Assembly: GCF_007713715.1 (NCBI RefSeq)
Contig: NZ_VJWX01000007.1
Span: 1 to 45,601 of the forward strand
Direction of reading: 5' to 3'
Length of the DNA stretch: 45,601 nt
From: Amycolatopsis rhizosphaerae
Lineage (GTDB): Bacteria > Actinomycetota > Actinomycetes > Mycobacteriales > Pseudonocardiaceae
Shown here: positions 1 through 9,217 of the stretch, piece by piece
Layout of the letters: each line of letters starts with the position of its first letter
Numbering within the stretch: the first letter of the stretch is position 1
Translations under genes and position numbers: made by a program
The notes under the pieces: model-generated
The model's input: only the letters and a program-made list of their open reading frames with translations
Databases searched by the model: none
What the model was told of the DNA's origin: nothing

Positions 1-1
1 G

Positions 2-169
2 GGCAATAAAACGGACAAGAAGCCCATAACAGTCCGAGCTGTCCGCTACGACGGACACCTCATCATCACCGACCGCGACGCCTTCACCGCCGCCCTGCAA
101 ACCGGTATCGGACCAGCGAAGGCCTACGGCTGCGGCCTACTCACCCTCGCCCCACCCCGAACCACATGA
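2..169 (+). CDS. cas6e: Cas6e (CasE/Cse3), C-terminal fragment
   Basis: The window opens inside this gene; 55 codons remain before the TGA at 167-169. The last part reads GIGPAKAYGCGLLTLAP, the glycine-rich C-terminal signature of the type I-E crRNA endoribonuclease Cas6e, which cuts the pre-crRNA at the 3' base of each repeat hairpin and stays bound in Cascade. The I-E type CRISPR array starts about 100 bp downstream on the same strand. In the usual I-E order cas1 and cas2 follow cas6e; here the array follows directly. The rest of the cas operon must lie to the left of the window. The family call is firm; only the fragment is visible. Confidence 0.9.
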   Translation, partial: GNKTDKKPITVRAVRYDGHLIITDRDAFTAALQTGIGPAKAYGCGLLTLAPPRTT

Positions 170-271
170 CAGCAGCCGACTCCCACCCACTGCGCATGCG
201 ACGATCGTGGGTACTGACAGAAACCGATTGAAAAACCCGGATGCTCGCGGAAAACGCCCAGGTCAACAAGT
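170..271 (+). promoter_or_regulatory. Leader of CRISPR array 1
   Basis: This 102-bp stretch between the cas6e stop and the first repeat ends in GGTCAACAAGT right at the repeat. The same junction word precedes the first repeat of array 2, and the roughly 40 bp upstream are loosely similar (an A-rich run, then CCCG-rich sequence, then AAA). This marks the left side as leader-proximal, so array transcription runs on the plus strand. It is short for a leader; part of the promoter could lie in the end of cas6e. Confidence 0.7.
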
Positions 272-974
272 ATCTTCCCCGCGCACGCGGGGGTGCTCCC
301 TGGACAGCCCGGTCGTGCTGGCAGTGGGATGCATCTTCCCCGCGCACGCGGGGGTGCTCCCACCCGCAGACGAAGCAGCCTCTTTAGCACCGGATCTTCC
401 CCGCGCACGCGGGGGTGCTCCGGCCCACGACCAGGTCGCGAACGCCGCGTACGCGATCTTCCCCGCGCACGCGGGGGTGCTCCGAACTTCTGGTCGTGCG
501 AGACACACTCGGACAGATCTTCCCCGCGCACGCGGGGGTGCTCCCCGGCCCGGGGGGTCGCTTCGCGTTTGGGTCGCATCTTCCCCGCGCACGCGGGGGT
601 GCTCCTTGAACCCTGTGCGACCTTGCGTGCGATCGCTGATCTTCCCCGCGCACGCGAGGGTGCTCCGGTGTCGTCATCGAGCAAGTCGAAAGCCGCGGCA
701 TCTTCCCCGCGCACGCGAGGGTGCTCCGCGCTGGCCGCCGCCTTCAACGTCAGCACTCGGATCTTCCCCGCGCACGCGGGGGTGCTCCGCCCGCCCCGCG
801 GGGAGAACCCAACCTCCATGGGATCTTCCCCGCGCACGCGGGGGTGCTCCCGCGGAAGCCGCGCTCTTGGCTCAGGCCACTCCGATCTTCCCCGCGCACG
901 CGGGGGTGCTCCGCAGGCGAGGCAGGCCAGCGACCCGGCGGCGTGCATCTTCCCCGCGCACGCGGGGGTGGTCC
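272..974 (+). CRISPR. Type I-E CRISPR array 1 (12 repeats, 11 spacers)
   Basis: Twelve 28-bp repeats start at 272, 333, 394, 456, 517, 578, 639, 700, 761, 823, 885 and 947, giving a 61-62 bp period and spacers of 33-34 bp. The consensus begins ATCTTCCCCGCG and ends GCGGGGGTGCTCC; the CCCCGCG/CGCGGGG arms form the hairpin typical of I-E repeats, and the plus strand matches the orientation of the E. coli repeat. Repeats 7 and 8 share a G-to-A change (GAGGG), and the last repeat ends GGTGGTCC as in array 2. Long open frames across the array on both strands are artefacts of the repeats. Confidence 0.97.
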
Positions 975-1124
975 AAGCAGCTCGGAGCGGCGCAAAGGGA
1001 CATCCCCGCCGCATCCTTGGCCCCCAGCATGCGGACTCGTCCTCCTCGCCCTCCCGAAGCGGCCATCTCCGCCGAAATGCCCCATGTTCGTACACAGCTC
1101 AGGCGCACGCTTGCTACAAGCAGG

Positions 1125-3608
1125 TCATCGCGCTGGAACAAAGTCTCGCAGGTAGATTGGGAGATCAACTGCCCTCAGGCGGTGACCCTCAAGCTGCGAC
1201 GCCACAGCGGGCGGATTGTCCCAGCGGTTCGCTGCAAGGCCAGCGGCGAATGCGATGACTGCATCCTTGATCCGTTGCAGGCCACTTTCATCGAGTACCT
1301 TCATTCCGGGAGTTGCCGCAGCATCGTCGTGCATTCTGTGTGCCTTGTGAACCATCACGGGTGCGGCCGCAACGAGGTCGCCGTATCGCTCGCGGAACCA
1401 GTTCATGTGCCCAGACAACTGGTCGGCACAGTCCTTATGGATCCGTTGTGTGTTCGAGCCGCTTTTAGCCTCGATCACCCAGTAGTCCGATGGGCTCAGC
1501 GCCCATAGGATGTCTGAGCCGCGCCTCTTCTCGAAGTCTGGCCTGTGCGCCGCGAAGCCCAGGTGTAGTGCGAGCTGTAGCATCGCATCTTCAAATTCCG
1601 GCACGTGATCCTTGTCGAAAACCAGGTCGTCCACGATGCCCTGGAAGGCGAGTCGTAGCTCCTCTGCCTTGGAGTAATTCCTTGTGAGCAAGTCGGCTGC
1701 GCGCTTGGCTTGATTGCTCTGGAAGTCCAGCTTCCGGTACTCGATGCCGCTGAGGGGACGCAGAACCTCCGAGTTTAATGTCCGAGCACTCGCTAGTATG
1801 CGTTGAGCCTCAGCCGGATCGAGGTGGTCTATATACGCGGCGCGTTGCGCTTGGAGCCAGCCCTTCTCCCGCGGCTCCTCAACTTGCTCCTCCACCTTTT
1901 CAAGAATGTCTGCTGCGGCTTTGACCCGGCCGTTCGCGGCCGCATTAAAGGCCTCACGCCGGGCGACGGCGACGGGCGAAACGTGTCCGGGAGCTGGTTT
2001 GACCGCCGTCAGGGCACGCTTGGCAAGAATCGTCCATTTTGGATCCCTATTCAGCGCCTGGCCAGCTGTCTGCATTACCGCGTCCAACGTCTTGCCGGGC
2101 ATTGCCGCGGCGACTCTATGCGAGAGCTTCAGTTGTGCCTGTGTTGCCGGGCTGAATCTGGCAAGGGAACGCGGATCAACCACCAGTTGACTCAGCCGAG
2201 TGCCGAGTAGGAACACGACGCAGTGGTCCTCGCTGCTACGAACACCGCGTCCCATACCTTGCTCGATTCGTTGAACCTGCCGGTCGTCCGAGCCAGCCTG
2301 GCGCAGCAGCTTGGTTTCTAGGCGATCTTCTGCCGATCTCGCCTCTGGTAGCCCGTCCAACACCAGAACGCGGCATGCCTTGCCAGGCAGGTCGATTCCG
2401 TCGTAACGGTTCGAGAACACCACGAGGCCAACATGCTCGTCTTCCTTGCGGAGCCTCTGGACGACTTCCTCGACCTGACTGCTGCCGTCCGTAACCACGA
2501 TCGCACCGAATTTCGACCACTCGCCGGCTGCTCGGTTGCTAGGCGCGAGAACGACAACGTTGTAGCGCTTCGCTAGCTGAGCGATCTGGCGCCTAACGTC
2601 TTCGACAACGATACCCGGGTTAATGCCTTGGGGTGCGAGGATCATCCGCTCGCCAATATCCCCCGCCGTCGAAGGCGCAATTGGCTTCTGCACGCTCGTC
2701 CGATCCGCGCCGAACGTCTCCACCAGGACGCTGTCGTCTGCCAAGGTTGCGGTCAGATAGACACGCCGCTTGGCATCGGCGAACTCAGTAATGTGTCCAA
2801 TTGGCGGGCATGGAGGGGTGATCGTTACCTCTTTTCCGGTGAAGACAATCCGACAGAACCCCAGGACGTCACGAACCGCAGGCCAGACATAGCGGAGCTC
2901 ATCGGACTCCCGATGCGTGTGCAGCTCTCCGCGCACCTGCTCCAGCTTGGCGCGCAGGGCCCAGAATGGCACTTCTGCTAAAGAGCCGTAGCTCTGGTCG
3001 TCGATGTCGAGCAGCTCTGTCGGTGAAGACTTCTCAAGGTCGCTCCGGAACAACTTAAGCAGTTTCGGGTAGGCGTTGTGCTCTCGCTCGAGCTTGATGG
3101 ACAGGTTTTCGCGGACGGTCGCCAGAGCAGCGTGCGCGTCGTCGATGACCACGCTCCCAATGGGGGCCGGCGGGCGGCTCGGACGCCTCGTGGAAAACAC
3201 GGTCCTACCGTTCACCAATTTGAAGGCGTTGATTACCGCGACGGCCTGACATCCTGTGTAGGCAGGGCTGTCGGGGTCATCGACCGCCGGGATGCCGATG
3301 CGCTTGGCCTCGTCCAGCACCTGATTGACTAGCTGCTTGCCAGGCGCGACATAGAGAGCTGGTCCGAGCCCCTCGTTCAACAGGCTCTGAAGGATAATTA
3401 AGCCGTCGATGGTCTTGCCGCCGCCTGTGTTGACTTTGACTACCAGGTCACGCTCACCGCGTCGCGCATGCCACGCTTCCAGAACCTCGCCCTGCACGAG
3501 CCGCAAGTAGCCGTAGCCCTCCTTCTTATCCGGAAGCGCCTCATACAGTTCACGGGGCTCGATCGGGGCTTCCGCATCCTGTCCATCGAGCAACTTTCCA
3601 AAGTCCAT
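1125..3608 (-). CDS. XPD/DinG-like helicase fused to PD-(D/E)XK nuclease
   Basis: An 827-residue protein. Helicase motifs appear in order: Q-motif-like glutamine near 39, Walker A TGGGKT at 61-66, a DEAH-type box read as DDAH at 156-159, TAT at 286-288, a Rad3/DinG-like segment YDGIDLPG near 402-409, and motif VI QGMGRGVR at 450-457. After a charged helical linker, residues 671-720 carry a PD-(D/E)XK nuclease pattern: FED, then D699 in GSDILW, then E713-A-K715. This suggests an ATP-driven helicase with DNase activity, a pairing common in phage and plasmid defence; it recalls stand-alone helicase-nuclease abortive-infection proteins such as Hna, though I could not test homology. It is monocistronic and converges on CRISPR array 1. 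The DNA-defence role is inferred; the two domains are read from motifs. Confidence 0.75.
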   Translation of the reverse strand: MDFGKLLDGQDAEAPIEPRELYEALPDKKEGYGYLRLVQGEVLEAWHARRGERDLVVKVNTGGGKTIDGLIILQSLLNEGLGPALYVAPGKQLVNQVLDEAKRIGIPAVDDPDSPAYTGCQAVAVINAFKLVNGRTVFSTRRPSRPPAPIGSVVIDDAHAALATVRENLSIKLEREHNAYPKLLKLFRSDLEKSSPTELLDIDDQSYGSLAEVPFWALRAKLEQVRGELHTHRESDELRYVWPAVRDVLGFCRIVFTGKEVTITPPCPPIGHITEFADAKRRVYLTATLADDSVLVETFGADRTSVQKPIAPSTAGDIGERMILAPQGINPGIVVEDVRRQIAQLAKRYNVVVLAPSNRAAGEWSKFGAIVVTDGSSQVEEVVQRLRKEDEHVGLVVFSNRYDGIDLPGKACRVLVLDGLPEARSAEDRLETKLLRQAGSDDRQVQRIEQGMGRGVRSSEDHCVVFLLGTRLSQLVVDPRSLARFSPATQAQLKLSHRVAAAMPGKTLDAVMQTAGQALNRDPKWTILAKRALTAVKPAPGHVSPVAVARREAFNAAANGRVKAAADILEKVEEQVEEPREKGWLQAQRAAYIDHLDPAEAQRILASARTLNSEVLRPLSGIEYRKLDFQSNQAKRAADLLTRNYSKAEELRLAFQGIVDDLVFDKDHVPEFEDAMLQLALHLGFAAHRPDFEKRRGSDILWALSPSDYWVIEAKSGSNTQRIHKDCADQLSGHMNWFRERYGDLVAAAPVMVHKAHRMHDDAAATPGMKVLDESGLQRIKDAVIAFAAGLAANRWDNPPAVASQLEGHRLRAVDLPIYLRDFVPAR

Positions 3609-4140
3609 TTAGCTGGAGCCCCCGTATCAAGATCGCGACTATTGGCATCGTGGCAAAGGCGATCTGGACAGAGCATGAGGCTGCTGCCTGCACTCCGATC
3701 ACAGCTGACTTGGCGCACACCGTAAGCATCGTCTCGCGCCTGTAAGTCGTTTCCATGCGCTGGAGACCGCGCGACCTCCTGGCGGGCTGGTCGATTGGTG
3801 CCGACGGTCGCCTTCCCTGATGCAGCGCGGACCGCACTATCGTGGCGCTCGTAGTCGACGTCTGGCAGGTACAAGTGGCAGCTCCGCCGCAGGCAGCCGC
3901 GATTAAGCTGGCCGAAGGAGCTGTCGAGGTGAAGCCGACAGTCGGCGAGCAGGTCGCAGGGCTCTCGACCGTTCTGACACCAGGCGCTTCACCCAGATCT
4001 CACGGCCCGCGCGTCAGACGGATACCGCTAGCGGCCGGCCTGCTCGGCAGCGGCGCCCTCGTGGCCGGCATCTAACGCCTCTGGCGCGAAACGTGAGCAA
4101 GCTCCGCTAACGCTTCCGCCACCGTCCCTGGTTGCCCGAT
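3609..4140. other. 532-bp intergenic stretch without a convincing gene
   Basis: This lies between the start of the helicase gene and the end of the transfer operon, both on the minus strand, so it should hold the helicase promoter and the operon's end. A 77-codon plus-strand frame (3842-4075) has no ribosome binding site and no recognisable family, and small minus-strand frames overlap it. I see no strong hairpin or promoter. It may include gene remnants. Confidence 0.4.
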
Positions 4141-4740
4141 TCAGTGCCGATCGTCCTTGACCGTTGCCGCATGCCGTTCGACAACGGTAAACCGATCCTC
4201 GCGCGGCGGCGCCCCCTCGTCGCGGTGGCCGTCGTCGAGGCAGTCGGCGTGCACCCAGTCGCGTGTGAGGCGTTCGGCGAAGCCGGGACGCCATTGGTGT
4301 AGCCAGTACTGGGCCTCACGGGCACTGGCCGACGATCCCATGTTGGCCGACCGCCAGCTGTAGGCCAGCGTGGCGACCTCCATCGCCAGGCCCGGGTGCT
4401 GTCGCCAGCACGCCGGGATCGGTTTGGCGCGGCCGCCGTCGATCCCTACGAACGTGTTGTTGTACCAGGTCACGAAGTTCTTGACGGTGAGACGCGGGTC
4501 CTGATCGGTCTGCGGTTCGTCCTCCGTGGCCGCGGGCGGGTTGAACCACAGCCATGCGGCCGGTTCGGCAGAGTCCTGTTCGTCACGGGCTTCGGCCACG
4601 ATCTTGGCAACCCAGTTGACCTGGCCTTCGACGCGGCGCAGGTTCTGTGCGAGCGTGCCGACGATCTGGGTGAGAGCGGCGATCTGGAGGTCCCGCTCAC
4701 CCTGGTCCTTGCGGCGTTCGTGTTCAGGCAGCTCCGCCAT
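4141..4740 (-). CDS. DUF4913-like protein of the transfer operon
   Basis: A 199-residue soluble protein, last gene of the type IV secretion operon, starting 3 bp after the stop of the coupling protein gene. Residues about 15-50 form a charged helix, possibly coiled coil. The C-terminal half has a tryptophan-rich stretch (FVTWYNNTF, then PACWRQHPGLAMEVATLAYSW, then YWLHQWRPGF). This resembles DUF4913, where a 'W..HPE...L..LW.AWE' pattern precedes a 'WW..H.D' segment; DUF4913 proteins often accompany actinobacterial VirD4-like genes. No catalytic residues are evident. An accessory role to the coupling protein is inferred from position alone. Confidence 0.6.
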   Translation of the reverse strand: MAELPEHERRKDQGERDLQIAALTQIVGTLAQNLRRVEGQVNWVAKIVAEARDEQDSAEPAAWLWFNPPAATEDEPQTDQDPRLTVKNFVTWYNNTFVGIDGGRAKPIPACWRQHPGLAMEVATLAYSWRSANMGSSASAREAQYWLHQWRPGFAERLTRDWVHADCLDDGHRDEGAPPREDRFTVVERHAATVKDDRH

Positions 4741-4743
4741 CGG

Positions 4744-6594
4744 CTACGACCTCTCTTCAGCTGGCGTGGTTAGTGCGAAGCCCGTGCGATCGACCGGGAC
4801 CTGCCCGGCCCGCACCTTCGCGACGTGGTCACGGATGGTCGGCCAGTCACGGCGTTTCCCCACGTCAAGCGTGTGGGCGAGGACCGGGTCGAGGTGGCGG
4901 TGGATCACCAGCACCCGGCCGCGCCGGATGCGACGCACGTCGCCGGGGCGGTAGGTCGGGACGGTCTCGGTGCCGACTGCGGTGCGCCCGGCACTGAGGA
5001 GCCCGTCGGTGTGCTGTTGGTAGCGGCGTCGGTCGTGGTGGCCAGTCAGCATCGACACCCACTCCAGGGTGCGCTGGTCCTTGATCCCGCCCCACACCGA
5101 CAGCGTCGTGGTGTTGTCCATCAACTGGCGGGTGCGCTGCGGGGTGAAGGCATCTTCGAGGGCGGCCAGCGACTGCGCACCCCAGTGGATCAGCACGCCG
5201 CGACCGGCGGAGTCGGAGATGATCTCCGGGATCTGCGGCACCGGAGTGGCGTTGGTCAGCTCGTCCAGGATCGCGGTGGCAGGCGGATCCAGCCTCCGGT
5301 GTGGGGTGTGTGGAGCCATGTCCTGTGCAGCGCTCAGCCAGTGCTCGACCAGCGCGGTCAGGATTGGTGCGGCCTGCGCGGCCTGGTACTGACCGGCGAC
5401 GATGTAGAGCGATCCGTGCTGCGCGATGAAGGCGCGCGCGTCGAAACCCTCACCGGGACGCGGGGTGCACAGCCGACGCAATCGCTGGTCCATGAGAGGT
5501 TCGAGGACCCGCCGCACCGACATCCACACGGCGTCCGAGGTCTCGGCCACCATCCCGATCTCCGAACGGAGATTGCGGGCGTGCTCGGCATATCCAGCTT
5601 GTTGTAGCAGCTTCGCCGGTTCCTGGTCGGCAGGCTTGGACATCGCCCAGCGCACCAGGTCCCCGACGTCGCGGTCATGGATGGCCGCGGCGAGGAAGTA
5701 CGCCTGGATCACCATCTTCGCTCTGTCTCGGAAGACCTTGTCGTTCCCGGTAACGTGCGCCAGCCCGACCGAGGCAGCTTCGACCATGGTGTGCGCGCGC
5801 CGGTAGGCGACGTCGGTGTCCTGGCAGCCGTCGATCGGCGACCAGTACAACTGCGCCGGCCAGGGCACCGTGCCGGTCGCGTCATAGACCAGCACGGGTC
5901 CGGCCTGGGGTCGCATCGTTCGCAGCAACGCCGAGAACTCCAGGAGGTCTGGCTTCGTCGTGCTGCACAGCAGGGCGCCTGGTGCCGCGATTGCCTTGTG
6001 CACCAAGTCCTTGCGGCTCTTACCCGACTGGGTCGGCGCGAGGGTGCCGGTCGGATTCTCCAAGGGGGTGCACATCGGTTGCCGTTGCGGAGACAGGTGC
6101 AAGGGCGCGGCAACCTCCTCCAGCGGAGCCCGACGCGCTTGCGCTGGTGGCAGGCTTGGCCGCGTCCACTCGGCCGTCGTCCGCGCGGCTGCGAGCGACA
6201 GTTCCCGGCGAATGTCCTCTCGAGTGGCGTGGCCAGCTGCTACCGGCCCAAATCGTCGCCATAGGAAGATTTCGACGAGGGAGCCGCCGACGAGGGCGAG
6301 CGCACCGAGAACGGTGGTGATCGTCCAGTACAGGGCGGTGTGCCCAGCCAGTTTCGTTGCCCAGGGAGGACCGAGCGCCACGCCGGGCTGACCGGGGTGG
6401 CCGAGAACGCTGATGGCACCTCCAATCCAGTGCGCCGGGTCGGGCAAGAGCCATCCGGCACCCAGCAGCGCACAGGTTGCGGCGGCGCCGACCATCAGCA
6501 CAGCCGCGATGAACGCGAGGTTGAGCAGCGCGACTACGACCAGGCTCAGCAAGGCAAAGTCACGGTCGGTGGCAGGCGAGATGGTCTTCCTCAT
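4744..6594 (-). CDS. VirD4/TraG-like type IV coupling ATPase
   Basis: A 616-residue protein that would deliver substrate DNA to the secretion channel. The N-terminus has hydrophobic segments at about 14-50 and 85-112, the usual membrane anchor of coupling proteins. Walker A is PTQSGKSR near 187-194, Walker B is AILDELTNAT near 441-450 with the acidic DE pair, and an 'all-alpha' region lies between. The C-terminal part (GVLIHWGAQSL, DNTTTLSVWGG) fits the TraM-recognition/TraG C-terminal domain. Its ATG overlaps the stop of the NlpC gene by 4 nt (ATGA), so it is translationally coupled. A truncated relative of this protein is encoded at 21627-22439. Confidence 0.88.
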   Translation of the reverse strand: MRKTISPATDRDFALLSLVVVALLNLAFIAAVLMVGAAATCALLGAGWLLPDPAHWIGGAISVLGHPGQPGVALGPPWATKLAGHTALYWTITTVLGALALVGGSLVEIFLWRRFGPVAAGHATREDIRRELSLAAARTTAEWTRPSLPPAQARRAPLEEVAAPLHLSPQRQPMCTPLENPTGTLAPTQSGKSRKDLVHKAIAAPGALLCSTTKPDLLEFSALLRTMRPQAGPVLVYDATGTVPWPAQLYWSPIDGCQDTDVAYRRAHTMVEAASVGLAHVTGNDKVFRDRAKMVIQAYFLAAAIHDRDVGDLVRWAMSKPADQEPAKLLQQAGYAEHARNLRSEIGMVAETSDAVWMSVRRVLEPLMDQRLRRLCTPRPGEGFDARAFIAQHGSLYIVAGQYQAAQAAPILTALVEHWLSAAQDMAPHTPHRRLDPPATAILDELTNATPVPQIPEIISDSAGRGVLIHWGAQSLAALEDAFTPQRTRQLMDNTTTLSVWGGIKDQRTLEWVSMLTGHHDRRRYQQHTDGLLSAGRTAVGTETVPTYRPGDVRRIRRGRVLVIHRHLDPVLAHTLDVGKRRDWPTIRDHVAKVRAGQVPVDRTGFALTTPAEERS

Positions 6595-7688
6595 GTCTTC
6601 CCGTCGCCTCCTGAAGGAAGCGGTCGGCGGATGGCAACGACCTTGAGCGCCCAGGAAGCGAGCGATTCTGTGATCACGCCGTGCTTCTCGTCGTAGGCGT
6701 TGATCACGGTCCCGTACCCGACGTACATCCCGACGTGTCCGGGATTGACCGGAGTGCCGTCGGCTCCAGGAATGAACAGCAGGTCACCGGGTTTGACGGA
6801 GCTCAGCGAGCCGACGGCAACACCGTCATGTACCTGGCTGCTGGTGGTGCGGGAGATGCCGACACCGGCATGTGCCCAGGCGGCTTGCATCAGACCGGAG
6901 CAGTCGAAGGCGTCCGGACCGGTGGCGCCCCAGACGTAGGGCTTACCCAACTGGGCGATCACATAGGTCACGGCCGCGCTCAGCCTCGAATCGGCCGGCG
7001 GCCGGAAGTCAGGCGGGAGCTGCTTGTTGTCACGATCGGAAGCCAGTGGCAGATTCGACTGACCGTTGTCCGGACAGCCGCCGTAGGAGAGGCTGACTTG
7101 CTGTGCGGGATTCGGTCCTGGCGCCGACGACGTTGGGTTATCCGGCCCCTGCCAGTACTTCGCCACCAACTCGGCCGCTGTAGCTTCTCGCGGCGCGTAG
7201 CGTCCGGGGAACGCCGAGCGCTGCACCTGCTGCTCGGCGATGCCCGGTGACATCGTCTGCCAGCCGGATACCGCCAGAAGACGGTCGTAGAACGCGTTGG
7301 CCGCGTAGGTCGGGTTCAGAACCTCGTCAGCGGCGCCCCAGCCCTGGCTGGGGCGCTGCTGGAAGAGCCCGAGGGAGTCGTGGTCCCCGGTGGGCAGGTT
7401 GCGCAACCCTGATTCCACCATCGCGGTCGCGAGTGCGAGCACTGCGGCTCGTCGGGGGAGCTTACGTTGGACCGCGACGGTGACGACGGTCTGAGCGTTG
7501 GTCAACTGCTCAGAAGTCCAAAGCTGGTCGCCGACCTGCTGGGTAGCGTGGCCGCAGCTGGGAGCCATGGCCGCGAGGTCATTCTGGGTCGTCATGACGA
7601 CGGTGCCGACCACCAGCGCTGGGAGCACCACGACGGGGCAGACCGCGATGGCCACCGCGGCGAGGTTCGCTCCCCCAGCCGCCCCCAT
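6591..7688 (-). CDS. Lytic transglycosylase and NlpC/P60 peptidase of the T4SS
   Basis: A 365-residue cell-wall hydrolase that probably opens peptidoglycan for the secretion channel, the VirB1-like role. A membrane segment (residues about 8-33) is followed by a lysozyme-like domain with the likely catalytic glutamate E92 in MVESGLRN and the SLGLFQQRPSQGWG motif near 105-118. A linker leads to an NlpC/P60 domain with catalytic C263 in FDCSG and H318 in PGHVGMY. The start ATG overlaps the stop of the VirB4-like gene as ATGA at 7685-7688, so it belongs to the coupled operon. The two-hydrolase arrangement is standard for Gram-positive conjugation systems. Confidence 0.9.
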   Translation of the reverse strand: MGAAGGANLAAVAIAVCPVVVLPALVVGTVVMTTQNDLAAMAPSCGHATQQVGDQLWTSEQLTNAQTVVTVAVQRKLPRRAAVLALATAMVESGLRNLPTGDHDSLGLFQQRPSQGWGAADEVLNPTYAANAFYDRLLAVSGWQTMSPGIAEQQVQRSAFPGRYAPREATAAELVAKYWQGPDNPTSSAPGPNPAQQVSLSYGGCPDNGQSNLPLASDRDNKQLPPDFRPPADSRLSAAVTYVIAQLGKPYVWGATGPDAFDCSGLMQAAWAHAGVGISRTTSSQVHDGVAVGSLSSVKPGDLLFIPGADGTPVNPGHVGMYVGYGTVINAYDEKHGVITESLASWALKVVAIRRPLPSGGDGKT

Positions 7689-9217
7689 CAGCGAGCCCGC
7701 CAGTCCGTCCGGCGCTCACGAGAGACGCTGCGAAGCTGAGCGTTCGTGTCGAAGATTTCCTTCTCGGTGCGCGAGAGCACGGTCTGCACCTTGTAGCCCG
7801 GGCGGCCCTCGATTTTCCACAGCGCTCGCCCGATCCGCTCCATCGCCCAGCCGGTGGTGACGTCCTGTTCCCGCTCGCTCAGCGCCAAGTCCTCGGCGAG
7901 CTCGTCGGCAACCCTGGTGGACTGTCCAAAAAGGATGCGAGTCGAGCACAGAGCGAGCAGGTCCTTGGCGATGGCCACTTCCTGCGAGCCGACCGCGCCC
8001 ACAGACAGTGGATCGGAGGGCTTGTGCATGACCAGGATCTGGATCTTCTTCTCCGCTCGGCTCAGCCGCAGGTCGGAGTCCACCGCCTGCACCGCGCGCA
8101 GGCCGAGCCGCATCTGCCGCCACACCTCGTCCCGGACCACGATGCGGATCTCGCCGTCGTCCTGCAGGTCGGTGACCATCGACGACCAGGAACCCAGGCA
8201 GGTCAGCGCGACCGCCACGGCCTGGTCGCCGCGCGAGCGCAGCAGCGACAGGTCCATCGATTGCACCGGGGCGTCCCAGTCCAGCTCGAAGTTCGTCTGC
8301 ACGTCGAACAACCCGGACAGCGGGCCGCTGATCAAGTTGCCGAGTGCGTCGGTGATCGGCCGGAGCACGTCCAGGAACTGACGGCGGTCGGCGAAGCGCA
8401 TCCCCTCCCACAACTGCGGGTCGGGGTCGGCGAGCTGGCGCTGCACATCCGGGATGGTCACCGGAGTCAGCTCGGTGTATCCGTCGTGCGCCCCGACCAA
8501 TCGCCGCAGCACTGCCGAGAGCGTGGCCTCGTCGGTCACGGTCGGCCGGTAACCCTGCGCCTCGGCGAGCGCCACCAGCAGTTTCACCCACCGGCCGAGC
8601 ACGCCCTCAAGTTCTTCGACCTGTCGCTCGACCGAACAAGCGGCCCAGCGCGAGCGCAGTGGCCCGAGGTCGAGGGCGTTGAGCCTGGCCCAGCTACCGC
8701 GGCCGAGCGCGATCGGCGTGATCCCCAGGGCCCGCAGCAGGGGCGAGTACTCCCCTTTGACGTCGCCAGAGATCAACGTCCTGATGCCGAACAACATCAT
8801 CCTCAGCAGGAAGGCGACGACCGTCGACGACTTGCCCCTGCCCGGCTCGCCAAAAACGACCACATTCGGGTTGGTCGCCAGGCCCCGCAGGACCCACTCG
8901 ATCGGATGGGCGTAGAAAGCCCCGCCAGACAGGCTGTCGTAACCGATGCGGGCGCCCACCGCGGGGATACCGTTGGCGGCCAGCAGGGGAAACAATCCGC
9001 CGATCTCACTGGTCGCGGCTTGATAGACGGCCATCGGCGCTTCCACTGGAGACCAGCCTTCTCCCGGCCGGGCGCGGCCACGGCGCGGCGCGATCGGCCG
9101 GTTCACCCGTTCCCGGCTGCGTTGTTTCTTCTCCCCCGGTGGTTTGACGGTTGGCGGGGCGCCGAAAGACCCGAGCAACTGCGCGGCGCTGCGCTCGCAT
9201 CCGATATCCCGGCTCAC
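7688..9217 (-). CDS. VirB4-like T4SS ATPase
   Basis: A 509-residue ATPase expected to power assembly of the transfer channel at the membrane. Walker A is GEPGRGKS at 123-130; Walker B is RIVVRDE near 358-364. A longer upstream frame exists, but I place the start at the GTG at 9217 because it overlaps the stop of the preceding SCO6880-like gene as GTGA, the same coupling used elsewhere in this operon. The alternative, with 50 extra residues, would run deep into the upstream gene and encode low-complexity basic sequence. The following NlpC gene overlaps by ATGA. Confidence 0.85.
   Translation of the reverse strand: MSRDIGCERSAAQLLGSFGAPPTVKPPGEKKQRSRERVNRPIAPRRGRARPGEGWSPVEAPMAVYQAATSEIGGLFPLLAANGIPAVGARIGYDSLSGGAFYAHPIEWVLRGLATNPNVVVFGEPGRGKSSTVVAFLLRMMLFGIRTLISGDVKGEYSPLLRALGITPIALGRGSWARLNALDLGPLRSRWAACSVERQVEELEGVLGRWVKLLVALAEAQGYRPTVTDEATLSAVLRRLVGAHDGYTELTPVTIPDVQRQLADPDPQLWEGMRFADRRQFLDVLRPITDALGNLISGPLSGLFDVQTNFELDWDAPVQSMDLSLLRSRGDQAVAVALTCLGSWSSMVTDLQDDGEIRIVVRDEVWRQMRLGLRAVQAVDSDLRLSRAEKKIQILVMHKPSDPLSVGAVGSQEVAIAKDLLALCSTRILFGQSTRVADELAEDLALSEREQDVTTGWAMERIGRALWKIEGRPGYKVQTVLSRTEKEIFDTNAQLRSVSRERRTDWRAR

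Noticed and set aside
124-1258. Long open frames on both strands across CRISPR array 1
   Set aside because: Their products are repeats of the array period (for example STPACAGKI, SSPRTRGCS) and simply translate the CRISPR repeats.
3842-4075. Plus-strand 77-codon frame
   Set aside because: No ribosome binding site, no recognisable family, opposite to both neighbours; kept only as a note in the intergenic entry.
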